From Isotricha intestinalis (Eukaryota; Ciliophora; Litostomatea; Vestibuliferida; Isotrichidae), in the NCBI GenBank assembly GCA_023807065.1, contig JAJJLU010003563.1, forward strand, positions 1-52,194: a stretch of 52,194 bases of DNA. Reading direction: 5' to 3'. The position numbers and the translations under genes were made by a program. The notes below the pieces were generated by a model. It was not told the origin of the DNA. It saw only the letters and a program-made list of their open reading frames with translations, and did no database searches. Below, piece by piece: positions 9,102 through 19,228 of the stretch (the first letter of the stretch is position 1; every line of letters begins with the position of its first letter).

Positions 9102-10481
9102 TTATTGTGGGGGGATTAAATATTTGTCAAAATATTCTTGGAAAGATTCATCTAAAGGAATATTTCTATCTATTAAATTTATCATATTATAATTTTTCTT
9201 TTCAAAAAAATATACAAAATAATAATAAAAATAAGTAATCAAATTTTTAGTCCAAGGATAAATAAATCTGTTTTTATAATAATACTCATAAGTATAAGCA
9301 AAAACAACTTGAGTATTAATAAATTTTTTATCATAACCATTAATGTGTAAATCAGTATTAAATAAAGTACATTCAGATTCTCTTTTCATAATACCATTTC
9401 TAAATTTAATCTTTTTATTTTCTAAAGCATTTCCTTTAAAAATTATTAATCCATTCCAACAGGAATAAACTCTAACAACTCCATTATTAATTAATTCATC
9501 TTGTGCGACTTTGTTCATAAAAAAAGGATAATAATGTCTTAATTCTTCTCCATTCAAATCTATACTTACCCAAGTATCATAAAAACTTTCATAAAAATCC
9601 ATCCCACAAACTACATCATAATCACCTTTATTTGTTGATAATAATTTTATAACATCTTCATAGGTAAATATAATATCATTAAAGAATAAAATTTTTGTTT
9701 TATTAAAATTTAAATTTGGTATTTCATAAATATAATCTAAAGCTAAATTTCTTAATTCTTTTAAATATTCTATTCTTTCTTTTTTGCCTTTTGAAGTTTG
9801 AGGTGTAGTTACTATTTTATTTGAAATTTTTGAATTGTTTAAATATGATTCAAAATCTCTTAATAAAGTTATTGTTGTGTCATTACTATCTCCATTTTCG
9901 AATATACTGACATATATATTTTTTGGTCCTAAGTAATTTATTAATAATTTCATTTGAAATATCCAATTTGGTAATATATATTCATTATTAAATAAATTTG
10001 CAACTATTAGAAATTTTTCATCTTCTTGTATAAAATCTTCTTTTTTTATAAAGTTTATAAATAAATGAAGATCATAATAATATTTTGATAACCTTATTAT
10101 TATTAATATTAATATCAATGAATATAAGTATTTTTTATTTTTATTTAAAAATGATATTTCTTTTTCAAATGAATAATTTTCCTTATTAATTATATATGTT
10201 ATTAAAATTAAAATGAAAATCCCTTTAAAAAAATTTTGAAAAGGAAGATAAAAGAATAATAAATGATAAAAAGGATTATGTTCTTGAATAAAAAAAAATG
10301 CCAAAGGATAAGAAAATAATGCTTTTAATAATATCATAATATTAAATTTTGTATTCCCTCTAATAATATCATTTAAAATTTTTAAACCCGAAAAACAATA
10401 AACAACAATAAAATAATGAGAAACATTAACTAACCCAACATACAATCCAAAAAATAAAATTAATAAAAAGTAATCTTCCAT
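9102..10481 (-). CDS. Membrane-bound GT69-type glycosyltransferase (CAP59/CMT1-like)
   Basis: The protein has 459 aa. The first 140 residues carry about four or five hydrophobic segments. A lumenal-type catalytic domain occupies about 155-430. Motifs resembling the fungal CAP59/CMT1 mannosyltransferases are visible in order: SIFENGDSNDTT (192-203), EYLKELRN, FFNDIIF (266-272), DYDVVCGMDF (287-296), FYDTWVSID, SCWNGLIIFKG and SECTLFNTDLHING. In fungi this family adds alpha-1,3-mannose during capsule or glycan synthesis. Here it probably acts in the ER or Golgi on surface glycans, with acceptor unknown. Several N-terminal membrane spans are unusual, because fungal members are usually single-pass type II proteins. 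Divergent from 10578 with 96 nt between. Confidence 0.75.
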   Translation of the reverse strand: MEDYFLLILFFGLYVGLVNVSHYFIVVYCFSGLKILNDIIRGNTKFNIMILLKALFSYPLAFFFIQEHNPFYHLLFFYLPFQNFFKGIFILILITYIINKENYSFEKEISFLNKNKKYLYSLILILIIIRLSKYYYDLHLFINFIKKEDFIQEDEKFLIVANLFNNEYILPNWIFQMKLLINYLGPKNIYVSIFENGDSNDTTITLLRDFESYLNNSKISNKIVTTPQTSKGKKERIEYLKELRNLALDYIYEIPNLNFNKTKILFFNDIIFTYEDVIKLLSTNKGDYDVVCGMDFYESFYDTWVSIDLNGEELRHYYPFFMNKVAQDELINNGVVRVYSCWNGLIIFKGNALENKKIKFRNGIMKRESECTLFNTDLHINGYDKKFINTQVVFAYTYEYYYKNRFIYPWTKNLITYFYYYFVYFFEKKNYNMINLIDRNIPLDESFQEYFDKYLIPPQ

Positions 10482-10577
10482 TTCTTAAAATTTATAAAAC
10501 TACTGAAACTTAAAATAATCATTTAAAAAAAAACAATTTTAAAAAAAATATTCAAAAAAAAATATATCAAAAAAAAA

Positions 10578-11789
10578 ATGAAAAATCAAAGTAAACAAAA
10601 AACAAGTAATCATATACAAAGAAGAAGTAGTAGAAGAAATTCACAACTCCCTCCAAATTTTTATCAAAATTTATTAGAAGCAGAAAACAAATTTCAATCA
10701 GATCCTTCAATGGAATCATGTGAACGTCTGATATTATTATATAAACAAGGAACTGAATATTATAGTAATATTAATGGTAGTAAAGAACATAATTATTTTG
10801 TAAATTCAATTCAAAAAATAATATCTGCTCAAATGACTACTCGAATTTTATCAAATAAAAATGAAAAAAAAAAAAAATGGCATTCAAATATTAAAAATCA
10901 AATTGCAATGTATAATTTAGAGCAATATGATTATAAAAAAGATGTGAGAACAATTATTGATAAATGTGAAAAATCAATTAAAAATTCTTTAGATTTTTTA
11001 AATAAAATTACTAATTCTCAAAAAACACAATTTAGAAAAAATATACGAAAAAAAATATTTAAATCAAGATTTGAAAAAATAAATGAAGATGAGGAAGAAG
11101 AAATAGAAAATGATAATATAATATTTAATAAAGATGATATAACATTAAATAATAAAAGAAAATCAAGTGAAGAATTTATAAGAAAAAGACAAAGATATAA
11201 TTCAATAACAAGATTATATTCTTCAAATAATTTTTTAAGTTTGTCTCGAAGTTCATTTTTTGGTTTAAAAAGAAAAAAATCAATAAATTTAGAAGAAAAT
11301 AACAATTCAAAATCTAAAGTAAGATTAAATAGACCTAATACTGAAGTTTTAGATGAAGTAGTAAATAAAGTTCAGAAAAAAGATTTTCATCCTAAGCAAG
11401 ATTTATCTCAAGATTTAATCCAATTTTTAAAAAATTATAGTATCAAATTACATTATTTATTTCAAACACCTTTAAATGAAACTTTAAAAAAATTAAATAT
11501 TATTTTTGAAAAAAATTATGATGAAATGAAAAATTCTTATTTAGAATATGAAGAAAATGTAAAAGGTTATTTATCTCTTACTGAAGATCCTACTGTTGAA
11601 CCTTTTAAAACATTAATTGAATCTTTAAAAACTGAATTTAATGAATCTTTATTTTTAATTAATACTGGTGAGGAAAAAGAAATTCAGAGTTTAACTGAAG
11701 AAATGCAAAATAATAGATTAGTTGATACTATTTCTATTAGTAATTTAAATGATGATACTATTGCGCAAATTGCTGAAGTTTTTAAATAA
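10578..11789 (+). CDS. Basic protein with Arg/Ser-rich N-terminus, unknown
   Basis: The protein has 403 aa. It starts with a basic Arg/Ser-rich stretch (HIQRRSSRRNS), followed by a predicted helical region at about 25-155. A charged Lys/Arg/Ser/Asn segment spans 165-265, and a second helical region spans 275-400. A short acidic cluster, EDEEEEIENDN, sits between them. No catalytic or membrane motif is seen. Basic clusters with serine, such as KRKSSEE, could be kinase sites. I do not recognise a family. It is divergent from the glycosyltransferase gene and codirectional with the following gene at 11963. Confidence 0.65.
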   Translation: MKNQSKQKTSNHIQRRSSRRNSQLPPNFYQNLLEAENKFQSDPSMESCERLILLYKQGTEYYSNINGSKEHNYFVNSIQKIISAQMTTRILSNKNEKKKKWHSNIKNQIAMYNLEQYDYKKDVRTIIDKCEKSIKNSLDFLNKITNSQKTQFRKNIRKKIFKSRFEKINEDEEEEIENDNIIFNKDDITLNNKRKSSEEFIRKRQRYNSITRLYSSNNFLSLSRSSFFGLKRKKSINLEENNNSKSKVRLNRPNTEVLDEVVNKVQKKDFHPKQDLSQDLIQFLKNYSIKLHYLFQTPLNETLKKLNIIFEKNYDEMKNSYLEYEENVKGYLSLTEDPTVEPFKTLIESLKTEFNESLFLINTGEEKEIQSLTEEMQNNRLVDTISISNLNDDTIAQIAEVFK

Positions 11790-11962
11790 AAAATTTTATA
11801 TGTTATTATTTAGCATTTTTGATATTTATTATATAAAAAATTCAAAATAGACACTATTATAAATTCAGTTTATTTTTAATTTTTATTTATTTATATTGAA
11901 AGAAAAATTGGTGATATAATTATAATCTTTCATTTATATTATGAAAAAAAATAAAAAAAAAA

Positions 11963-14494
11963 ATGGAAATAAAACTAAATATTAATGAAATAAACCAAAA
12001 TGAAGAAGAAAAAATAAAAACAAGTAGAAGAACTTCTGTAATGAGAATTTATCCAAAAGAAACAATAGTATCAAGTATTCCTCATGTTGGGAAGGCATTA
12101 GATAGAAATTATTCAAAGATAAATACCGAATTATTTAAAATTATTGAACATTCAAATCAAATTCAAAATAGTTTAAGTCCACATATTCTTAATCTTCATC
12201 TATTAAAAAATTTAAATGTAAAAAATATAAGAGCTTTGTCAAAAGGATTAACTATATATTATGATGATATTGTAATTGTTTCTGAAATTTTTAAAATTTC
12301 ACCTGAAGAAAGAACACTTGATGATTTATTATATGCAAGAGAATTTTTATTGAAAACTAAATTGTATTCATATTTTCATAATGCACATATTTTAGAAGAA
12401 GCAATTCAAAAATTAATTACTATGTGTTCACTTGAAATGACATATATAAATTATAAAAAAGATGATATTATTTATAAAATTGGAGATATTCCTAAAAATT
12501 TTTATCTGATTTTATCTGGAAAAATTGAAATTTTAAAGCCTACATATAAAAAAGAACTTTTAAGTGGAATAGAATATTTAAGTTATTTAATAGATTTAAA
12601 AAAAAATAATGAAGAATATATGTTTAATTTAGTTATAAAAGAAAATTTTAAAATTTATCCAATTTTATTAAAAGACTTCCATTTACTTCCATATATTTAT
12701 CTTCAATATTGTTTAAATCTAATAATAGAAGAATTTGAAATTGATTTCATTGAAATTTTAAAAATATGTAACATAACATTGGAATCTTTAGGTTTAGATG
12801 GAGATACAGAAATAACAAAAGACTATTTAAATGAAAATTTAAAAACAATTTATGCTCATATGCCTTATATATCAGCTAAAAAATATGCAAAATATATATT
12901 TTTATTTGATGAAATAATTAAAAAGGAAATTCTATATTATTATTATCAAATATTTGATACTTTAGAAACAGGAGATTTTTTTGGTGATTTTGATTTAGAT
13001 AGAAATACTTATAGAAAAACTACTGTTAAAGTTGTAGAGGATGCTTCTTTTGCTTATTTTAATTATAATTTATTTGGTCTGCATATTTTTAATGAAAAGC
13101 AAATTATTATTGATAAAGAAATTAATTATTTACATTCAAATTTTTTTTTTTCTAAAATTCCATATTCAAATTTTTCAAAAAAATACTTTGAACATTTCAT
13201 AGAGGCAAAATTTTCTAAAGGTTCTATTTTATTTTATGAAGATTCACCTTTAGAATATATATATTTTATTAAAACAGGAGAAGTTAATTTATATTCTAAA
13301 AAAAATCCAGCTCAAATTCAAAAATTATTAAATGACTTAAAAAAAAATGTAAAAAAAAATCATAAAACTTTCATTGAGCATAAATACAAAAATATAAAAT
13401 CAAATCCATTTGATGTTGATATAGAAGATGAATTAAATACAAAAAATTCTAATAAAATAATAAGTTTAAAAGATAATGAAATTTTAGGTTTAGAGTCTTT
13501 TTATTATGGTTATAATTATTTATATAGTGCAGTTGCTATAAATCAAACTCATGTATATAAAATTGAAAAAATGAATTTAATCCATCTTTTAAAAAATGAA
13601 GGTTTATGTTATATATTTTTAGAAAGAAAAGTCGAAAATATAATGAATATATTTTATAATAGATTATTAACTATAAATAATACTTTATTTACTTTAGCTG
13701 ATGAAAAAGAACTTTTTAATCAAAAATTAGAATTAGAAAAACAATCTCCTAATCAAAAAAAAGAAATGAAATTAATAAAAATTCAAAAAATTTTTCAAAG
13801 AATCAAAAATAATAAAATTAAAAATAAAAAAGATAAATTACCAATTCTTCCAAAATATCAAAGAATTTCTTTCAGAGGTTTATCAGATAGAGAAACAACT
13901 AATTATAAGAGTAGTGAAAATTTAAATTTATTTCCTATAAATTCTAATAATAATTATAAACATAATTATGAAGACAGTTTACTTAATCAAATAAAAAAAG
14001 AAATTCACTTATTTAATGAACATAAAAAACAAATGTCGAGAAATCATTTATTATTATCAAATTTATCTGAGCAGAATTTAAATAAAAAAAAAATGTATAC
14101 AAAATTAAAAAATGAAAATATAATAAATACTCAATTAATTGAAAATCATCAATTTCATCATTTAAAAAATATATCAAGAAATTTTTCTGATAATTTTAAA
14201 ATTGAGAATTTAACGAAAAAATATACTATTCAAAAAAATTCTTCTTTTTTATATGATACAGAGAAAAAAAATAAAAATTTAAATAATAATAAAAGTGATA
14301 ATAATATATATAATTGTAAAAAGTTAACAGAAAATGATAGAAAAGAATATATCGATCCATATATTCCAAAAAATATAAAACTGAATTTCATTCAACAAAA
14401 ATATAAAACAGATTTAATAAAACAAAAATTAAAATCTTATCAAGATTATAAAAAAAAATTATCAAAATATCAAATTATAAATATAGAACAATAA
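11963..14494 (+). CDS. Protein with two split cyclic-nucleotide-binding-like domains
   Basis: The protein has 843 aa. Domain A begins near 150 with the fold signature YKKDDIIYKIGDIPKNFYLI, LSGKIEI. Its phosphate-binding-cassette-like segment GDFFGDFDLDRNTYRKTT comes only at 337-354, after an insertion of about 140 residues. Domain B begins near 418 (KGSILFYEDSPLEYIYFIKTGEVNLY), with its cassette-like part ILGLESFYY at about 507-515 after another insertion. In A the usual Glu is Asp, and an Arg (R351) is kept. In B the Arg is absent, so it probably does not bind nucleotide. The last 250 residues are Asn/Lys-rich. It may be a cAMP/cGMP sensor or scaffold, but ligand binding is unproven. There is no ion-channel or kinase domain. 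Confidence 0.75.
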   Translation: MEIKLNINEINQNEEEKIKTSRRTSVMRIYPKETIVSSIPHVGKALDRNYSKINTELFKIIEHSNQIQNSLSPHILNLHLLKNLNVKNIRALSKGLTIYYDDIVIVSEIFKISPEERTLDDLLYAREFLLKTKLYSYFHNAHILEEAIQKLITMCSLEMTYINYKKDDIIYKIGDIPKNFYLILSGKIEILKPTYKKELLSGIEYLSYLIDLKKNNEEYMFNLVIKENFKIYPILLKDFHLLPYIYLQYCLNLIIEEFEIDFIEILKICNITLESLGLDGDTEITKDYLNENLKTIYAHMPYISAKKYAKYIFLFDEIIKKEILYYYYQIFDTLETGDFFGDFDLDRNTYRKTTVKVVEDASFAYFNYNLFGLHIFNEKQIIIDKEINYLHSNFFFSKIPYSNFSKKYFEHFIEAKFSKGSILFYEDSPLEYIYFIKTGEVNLYSKKNPAQIQKLLNDLKKNVKKNHKTFIEHKYKNIKSNPFDVDIEDELNTKNSNKIISLKDNEILGLESFYYGYNYLYSAVAINQTHVYKIEKMNLIHLLKNEGLCYIFLERKVENIMNIFYNRLLTINNTLFTLADEKELFNQKLELEKQSPNQKKEMKLIKIQKIFQRIKNNKIKNKKDKLPILPKYQRISFRGLSDRETTNYKSSENLNLFPINSNNNYKHNYEDSLLNQIKKEIHLFNEHKKQMSRNHLLLSNLSEQNLNKKKMYTKLKNENIINTQLIENHQFHHLKNISRNFSDNFKIENLTKKYTIQKNSSFLYDTEKKNKNLNNNKSDNNIYNCKKLTENDRKEYIDPYIPKNIKLNFIQQKYKTDLIKQKLKSYQDYKKKLSKYQIINIEQ

Positions 14495-14999
14495 TATTTA
14501 TATAAATGCTTATAGAATTATAATTTTTTTAAATAAAATAAAAGTAATATAAATGAATTTTTAAAAACTCTTAATTTAATGAATATTTATTTTTAATAGA
14601 TCTTGGAGAAGAAAATAAATTTCTTTATCTGAAGAGATATTTGGAAAAGTTTTTATAAAAAGAATTTTAATCTAATATTATAAGAATTAAAATGTAAAAT
14701 TAATGAGTCAGTTTAAAATTAATTAATGAATTATAAAGAAAAAAACTTTTTAGTTAAATTGAAAAAAAAAGTTATTTTGATTATTTGTTTATATATTTTT
14801 TTTCATAAATATTAAATATTACTTATGGAAATATTTTTATTACTTATAAATTATTAATAAAAAATAAAAAAAAATAATATAGTTTATATATTGAATTAAA
14901 AAATAAGTATTGAAAAATAAAAAATATTTAAAAGTTTTAAATTTATATACATTTTATATAGTTATTTATTGTTTTAATTTTTTCAAAAAATTTTTGAAG
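14495..14999. other. Intergenic gap, first part
   Basis: The 505 nt between the cyclic-nucleotide-binding gene and the suspected relic show no intact gene. One plus-strand stretch (about 14600-14760) reads weakly like protein if stops are ignored (SWRRK, then LSEEIFGKVFIKRIL). It is too short and too interrupted to call. Confidence 0.4.
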
Positions 15000-15720
15000 A
15001 TACGTTAATTTCTACCTTTAGTCTCTTTTTTTATAAATTGAAAGAATATTTTTCAATTACTCATTTTCTTTTTTATCTTTTTTTGATTTTTTTCCTTTTT
15101 ATATTATTCATTTTCATCTTTTAATCATAATGAGCAATTATTACATTATTTATTTCTTTTTCAGTTTAAGATTCATTATCTTTAAAATTTTTTATATAAA
15201 TTTATCCATTAATTTATTAAGTTCTCAATTTTATTTTTAATTTTTTCATACAATTTTGTCTTTAAAATTTCCTTCTATTTAATAATGCACTTAATTTTTT
15301 TATATAAATTTATCATTTTAATCATCTTCTTTTTTATAATTATTAAATATTTCTTTGATTTCATAACCTTCGTCTTTCCATTTTCCATCCAAAGATATTT
15401 TTTTTATTTATATTATATTACTTTATTGAGTATCATTTTGAACTAACCTATCCAATTGTTTTATTTCAAATTTTATTCCTTTATATAAATTTTTTCATAA
15501 TGAATTATCAAGAAATTGTTGTTTATAAGCAAGACATTAATATTCATTTTTAATTTATTTTAAATAAGGAATTTAACTAGTTTATAAATGAGAAAATGTT
15601 ATATTTATTTAATGAATATATTAACTTCATACAATAAATTTTATCTTTTAAAATAATATCAGCATAGTTTCTGATGATTTAAGAGTATTTTATCAGAAAA
15701 TAGAATTCAAAAAAAAAATA
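15000..15720 (-). pseudogene. Suspected decayed gene, minus strand
   Basis: On the minus strand this gap reads like protein in successive frames broken by stops and frameshifts. From the right end these are NYADIILKDKIYCMK, then after a shift near 15555 CLAYKQQFLDNS, GIKFEIKQLDRLVQNDTQ, SLDGKWKDEGYEIKEIFNN and IEGNFKDKI. After further shifts come TEKEINNVIIAHYD and LKDENE. In-frame TAA codons often sit where glutamine would fit, as expected if CAA decayed to TAA. There are too many stops and at least three frameshifts for a working gene. The original protein is not identified. Random A/T-rich DNA also yields protein-like strings, so confidence is moderate. Confidence 0.45.
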
Positions 15721-15828
15721 TATAAAAAATGCTATTTTTTGATATGATTAAGAAATAAAATAAAATATTATTTTAAATAAAACATATAGAATTAATAATT
15801 TTTTTAAATTAAAAATAAAGGTAAATAA

Positions 15829-17694
15829 ATGGATGAAGAAGTTTTAATAGATATAAAAGAAAATGCAAACAATAATTTAAACATAGCATATATATTACCA
15901 TCATGGGCATATAAATCAAATAAAATTAATAATTATTATAGTATAGATATTTGGAAAGAAGGAATAACAATAAAATCTTTTTCTCTTTCTGTTAAATCTT
16001 ATTTTATAATTGGAAGAAATGTAAATTTATGCGATATTACTTTAACAAATCCTACTATTTCAAGAACACATTGTGTTTTACAATATAAAAATAATGAAGA
16101 GTTATTTATTTATGATTTAAATTCTGTTTATGGAACTTTTATTAATGGTGAAAAAATTTTACCTATGAAATATTATAAAGTTAAATCAGGTGATATATTT
16201 AAAGTTGGAAATAGTAAAAAACTATTTATTTTAAATAGAGATAGTGATGTTATTGAAAATGAAGATGATGATAATTTAATTTTTCATGTTAATGATGAAA
16301 TTAGAAATTTATTAAAAGAAAAAAAAAATAAAGATCCAATAATATTTAATAATGAATCAAATTGGGGAATTGATGATTATGATAAAGAAATTCAAGATTA
16401 TCAAAAAAAAGAAGATAATTATAATGAAATTGAAAAAAATGATTTTTTAGAAATTAAAAATAGAAAAAATTTAAATGAAAATCAAAAAAATATTATTAAA
16501 AAAATAGAAAACTTAAAAGAACAAATGGAAAGATTAATTAAACAAAGAAAAAATATTAAATATCAAAAAGAAGAAAATCCATATAATAAAAGTGAACAGA
16601 ATAAATTAGAAAATAAAAATATAAATCTTTTAAAAAAAATAATGGAAATAAAAGAGAGAATAATAAAATTAGAAAATAGTTTAAAAGAAACAATTAAAAT
16701 TTCAGAAGAAAATCAAATAAAATTTGATAAAAAAAAATATAATTATTACAATGAAAATGAAGAATTTTTCGATGAAACAAAAAACATAGAAAATAATTCA
16801 AATATTGAAATAGATAATTATGATACAGTAAAATTAAGAATAGAAAAACTTTTAAAAGAAAAGCAAAAATTATTAGATAAAAAATTAGAAATTGAAAAAA
16901 ACAAAAAATCTAATATTCAAAAAGATTCTTTAGATGAATTTTTTGACAATTTAAATAATAATAATGAAATATCAATTGATGAACAAATAGAAAATTTAAA
17001 TAAAAAAATTCAACAAGAAGAATCACTTTTAAAATTTGTTTCTCCAATAAATTTAAAAATAGGAACAAATGAAAAAAGAGAAAATTTTAAAGAAGAAGAA
17101 AAAAATATAATTTCAAAAGAAAATTTAAATAAACATTCAATTGCTAAATTTATAGATTCTTTTCAAAAACAACAAGAAATTAATATTCAAAAAGCAATTG
17201 AAGAAAAAAAATTATTTCAACAAAAAGAATTAGAAGATCTTCAAAAACCTTTAAATTCAAATGTTCCGATTGATGAAGATATGAAAATTAAATTAGAACA
17301 ATATGAAAGATTTTTAAATGGAGAAAATAAAGTAAAAAAAAATGAAAATAAAGTTAAAGAGAATGGAGAAAAAAGTTTATTTAAAGAAATAATTAAAAAT
17401 ATAGGAAATGATAATTTTGATATTAATAACTATTCTAAGTTTGAAAGTAAAAAAAAAGAAAAAAAAAATATAATTAATGAAATGAACCTTCCAACTGAAG
17501 AAGAATATTTAGGTGATTTAATTCAGAAAAAAAGGAAAAGAGATGATTCTCAAGAAAAAAATTATAATATGTCTTATAATGCATATAATGAAATGTTATA
17601 TGAAAATGAAGATAATTTAGAAGATTTAAAACATAAATATAAAGAAGAAAATGTTTCTCAAAATCCATTTAATAAATATTTAAAAAATGATTAA
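15829..17694 (+). CDS. SLC4A1AP: Kanadaptin-like FHA-domain protein
   Basis: The protein has 621 aa. An FHA domain at about 42-135 has all the hallmarks: GR (62-63), ISRTHCVLQY with S78 and H81, and DLNSVYGTFING. FHA domains bind phosphothreonine peptides. Two further features match kanadaptin. The FHA is preceded by a short conserved leader with W..K and followed by an acidic run and a WGxxD element (NWGIDDYD). A DSLDEFF motif in the second half is followed by a coiled-coil segment leading to LLKFVSP. Human kanadaptin is nuclear and associated with spliceosomal complexes, and is about 175 residues longer. The C-terminal half is Lys/Glu-rich coiled coil. It ends 73 nt before the PDK1-type kinase. 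Confidence 0.75.
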   Translation: MDEEVLIDIKENANNNLNIAYILPSWAYKSNKINNYYSIDIWKEGITIKSFSLSVKSYFIIGRNVNLCDITLTNPTISRTHCVLQYKNNEELFIYDLNSVYGTFINGEKILPMKYYKVKSGDIFKVGNSKKLFILNRDSDVIENEDDDNLIFHVNDEIRNLLKEKKNKDPIIFNNESNWGIDDYDKEIQDYQKKEDNYNEIEKNDFLEIKNRKNLNENQKNIIKKIENLKEQMERLIKQRKNIKYQKEENPYNKSEQNKLENKNINLLKKIMEIKERIIKLENSLKETIKISEENQIKFDKKKYNYYNENEEFFDETKNIENNSNIEIDNYDTVKLRIEKLLKEKQKLLDKKLEIEKNKKSNIQKDSLDEFFDNLNNNNEISIDEQIENLNKKIQQEESLLKFVSPINLKIGTNEKRENFKEEEKNIISKENLNKHSIAKFIDSFQKQQEINIQKAIEEKKLFQQKELEDLQKPLNSNVPIDEDMKIKLEQYERFLNGENKVKKNENKVKENGEKSLFKEIIKNIGNDNFDINNYSKFESKKKEKKNIINEMNLPTEEEYLGDLIQKKRKRDDSQEKNYNMSYNAYNEMLYENEDNLEDLKHKYKEENVSQNPFNKYLKND

Positions 17695-17767
17695 ATATAT
17701 AATTAAATTCACAAATAATTTAAATATGTTATTATAAATAATGTTTTAAAATTAAAAAATAAAAATT

Positions 17768-19156
17768 ATGGAAAATCATATAAATTTAGAAAAATTACAG
17801 AAAGATTTTATTCTTCCCAAATTAAAAACAAAAAAAGAGTTCAAAAAAGAAGATTTTGAATTAATTTCAATATCTGGAAAAGGTTCTTATGGTACAGTAT
17901 TAAAGGTAAAATTAAAAAATGAAATAAACAAAATATATGGAATAAAAGTAATGGAAATAAATACAATGCAAAAATTAAAAAAATTACATCATATTTATTT
18001 AGAAAATGAGATATTATTTGAATTAAATCATCCAAATATTGTAAAATTAGAAGGTTCTTTTAAAACAAAAAATAAAATTTATTTAGTTCTTGAATATTTA
18101 TCAAAAGGAGATTTTTCTGATTTTATAAAAATTAATTATCCCTTAAAAGATAAAACAATAAGATTTTATATTGCAGAAATAGTAAATATATTAGAATATT
18201 TACAAAAGAATAATATTATACATAGAGATTTAAAACCAGAAAACATAATGTTAGATGATAATTATCATTTAAAATTAATTGATTTTGCAACAATAAAAAA
18301 AATAGGTAAAATTTTTGATAAAGAAAAAATGATATTTATTCAAGAAGACCAATGTTTAAATAATAAAAATGAAAATAATTTTGATGAAGATGATGAAGAA
18401 ATAAATAAAAAAAGATCAATGTCTTTTGTGGGAACTGCAGAATATGTTTCTCCTGAAATTTTAAAAGATAATCCTCCTTCTTTTGGAACTGATATTTGGG
18501 CTTTAGGGTGTATAATTTATAAAATGTATTATGGAAAAACTCCTTATTATGACAAAACTCAATATTTAATTTTTAGGAATATTGAAAAAAATGAAATTTT
18601 TTTTGATGATAAAATTTCTGTTCCTAATGATGCAAAAGATCTTATTAAAAAATTATTAATCACAGATAATAATTTAAGATTAGGTGCTGGTAGTTTTGGT
18701 AGTGAATTTGATATTAATAATTTAAAGAAACATCCTTTTTTCAATGATATTAATTTTGAAAATCTAATAAATGAAAGTCCTCCTTTTATAAATGAATTTA
18801 ATTTATCTTATTTAAATAAAAATACTAATCTAAATAATATAAATAAAGTAGAAAAAAATGTAAATATTGAAGTAATCAAAGAGGGAATTTTAGAAAAAAA
18901 ATCTCCATGGTTTCATTATAATAAAAGAAAAGTCATATTATATTCAACTCCAAAAATAAATTATATAGACCCTAAAACAAATGAATTAAAAGGTACTATT
19001 GAATTAAATAAAGAATGTAAAGCAGAACATATTGATATGTCTTATTTTATATTACTAACTCCAAATAGAAAATATAAATTTAAAGTAAGTGACAATTCAG
19101 CATATGTTTGGGAAAAATTAATAAATGAAACAATATTAAAAAATTCATCAAAATAA
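17768..19156 (+). CDS. PDPK1: PDK1-type AGC kinase with C-terminal PH domain; DFG is DFA
   Basis: The protein has 462 aa. The kinase domain spans about 30-325: glycine loop GKGSYG (37-42), K60, HRDLKPEN (142-149) and SFVGTAEYVSPE at 219-230. The last is the PDK1 activation-loop signature, with S219 matching the autophosphorylated serine of human PDK1. A PH domain occupies about 368-458 (EGILEKKSPWFHYNKRKVIL and on). This order is diagnostic of PDK1, the master kinase that phosphorylates the activation loop of Akt and other AGC kinases at phosphoinositide-rich membrane. The Mg-binding DFG motif reads DFA (162-164), and an acidic insert of about 45 residues follows before the activation loop. 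Aspartate is kept, so activity is plausible. Tail to tail with the ULK-like kinase. Confidence 0.85.
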   Translation: MENHINLEKLQKDFILPKLKTKKEFKKEDFELISISGKGSYGTVLKVKLKNEINKIYGIKVMEINTMQKLKKLHHIYLENEILFELNHPNIVKLEGSFKTKNKIYLVLEYLSKGDFSDFIKINYPLKDKTIRFYIAEIVNILEYLQKNNIIHRDLKPENIMLDDNYHLKLIDFATIKKIGKIFDKEKMIFIQEDQCLNNKNENNFDEDDEEINKKRSMSFVGTAEYVSPEILKDNPPSFGTDIWALGCIIYKMYYGKTPYYDKTQYLIFRNIEKNEIFFDDKISVPNDAKDLIKKLLITDNNLRLGAGSFGSEFDINNLKKHPFFNDINFENLINESPPFINEFNLSYLNKNTNLNNINKVEKNVNIEVIKEGILEKKSPWFHYNKRKVILYSTPKINYIDPKTNELKGTIELNKECKAEHIDMSYFILLTPNRKYKFKVSDNSAYVWEKLINETILKNSSK

Positions 19157-19228
19157 TTTAATTAAAAAGAAATATAAAATATATGTTTTTGTTAAAAATA
19201 TTTTTTTTATCAAATGATAAAGAGAAAT

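Noticed and set aside
17768..19156. PDK1 as a pseudokinase
   Set aside because: Only the Gly of DFG is changed. The catalytic Lys, HRD Asp, DFG Asp and activation-loop Ser are intact, so loss of activity cannot be claimed.
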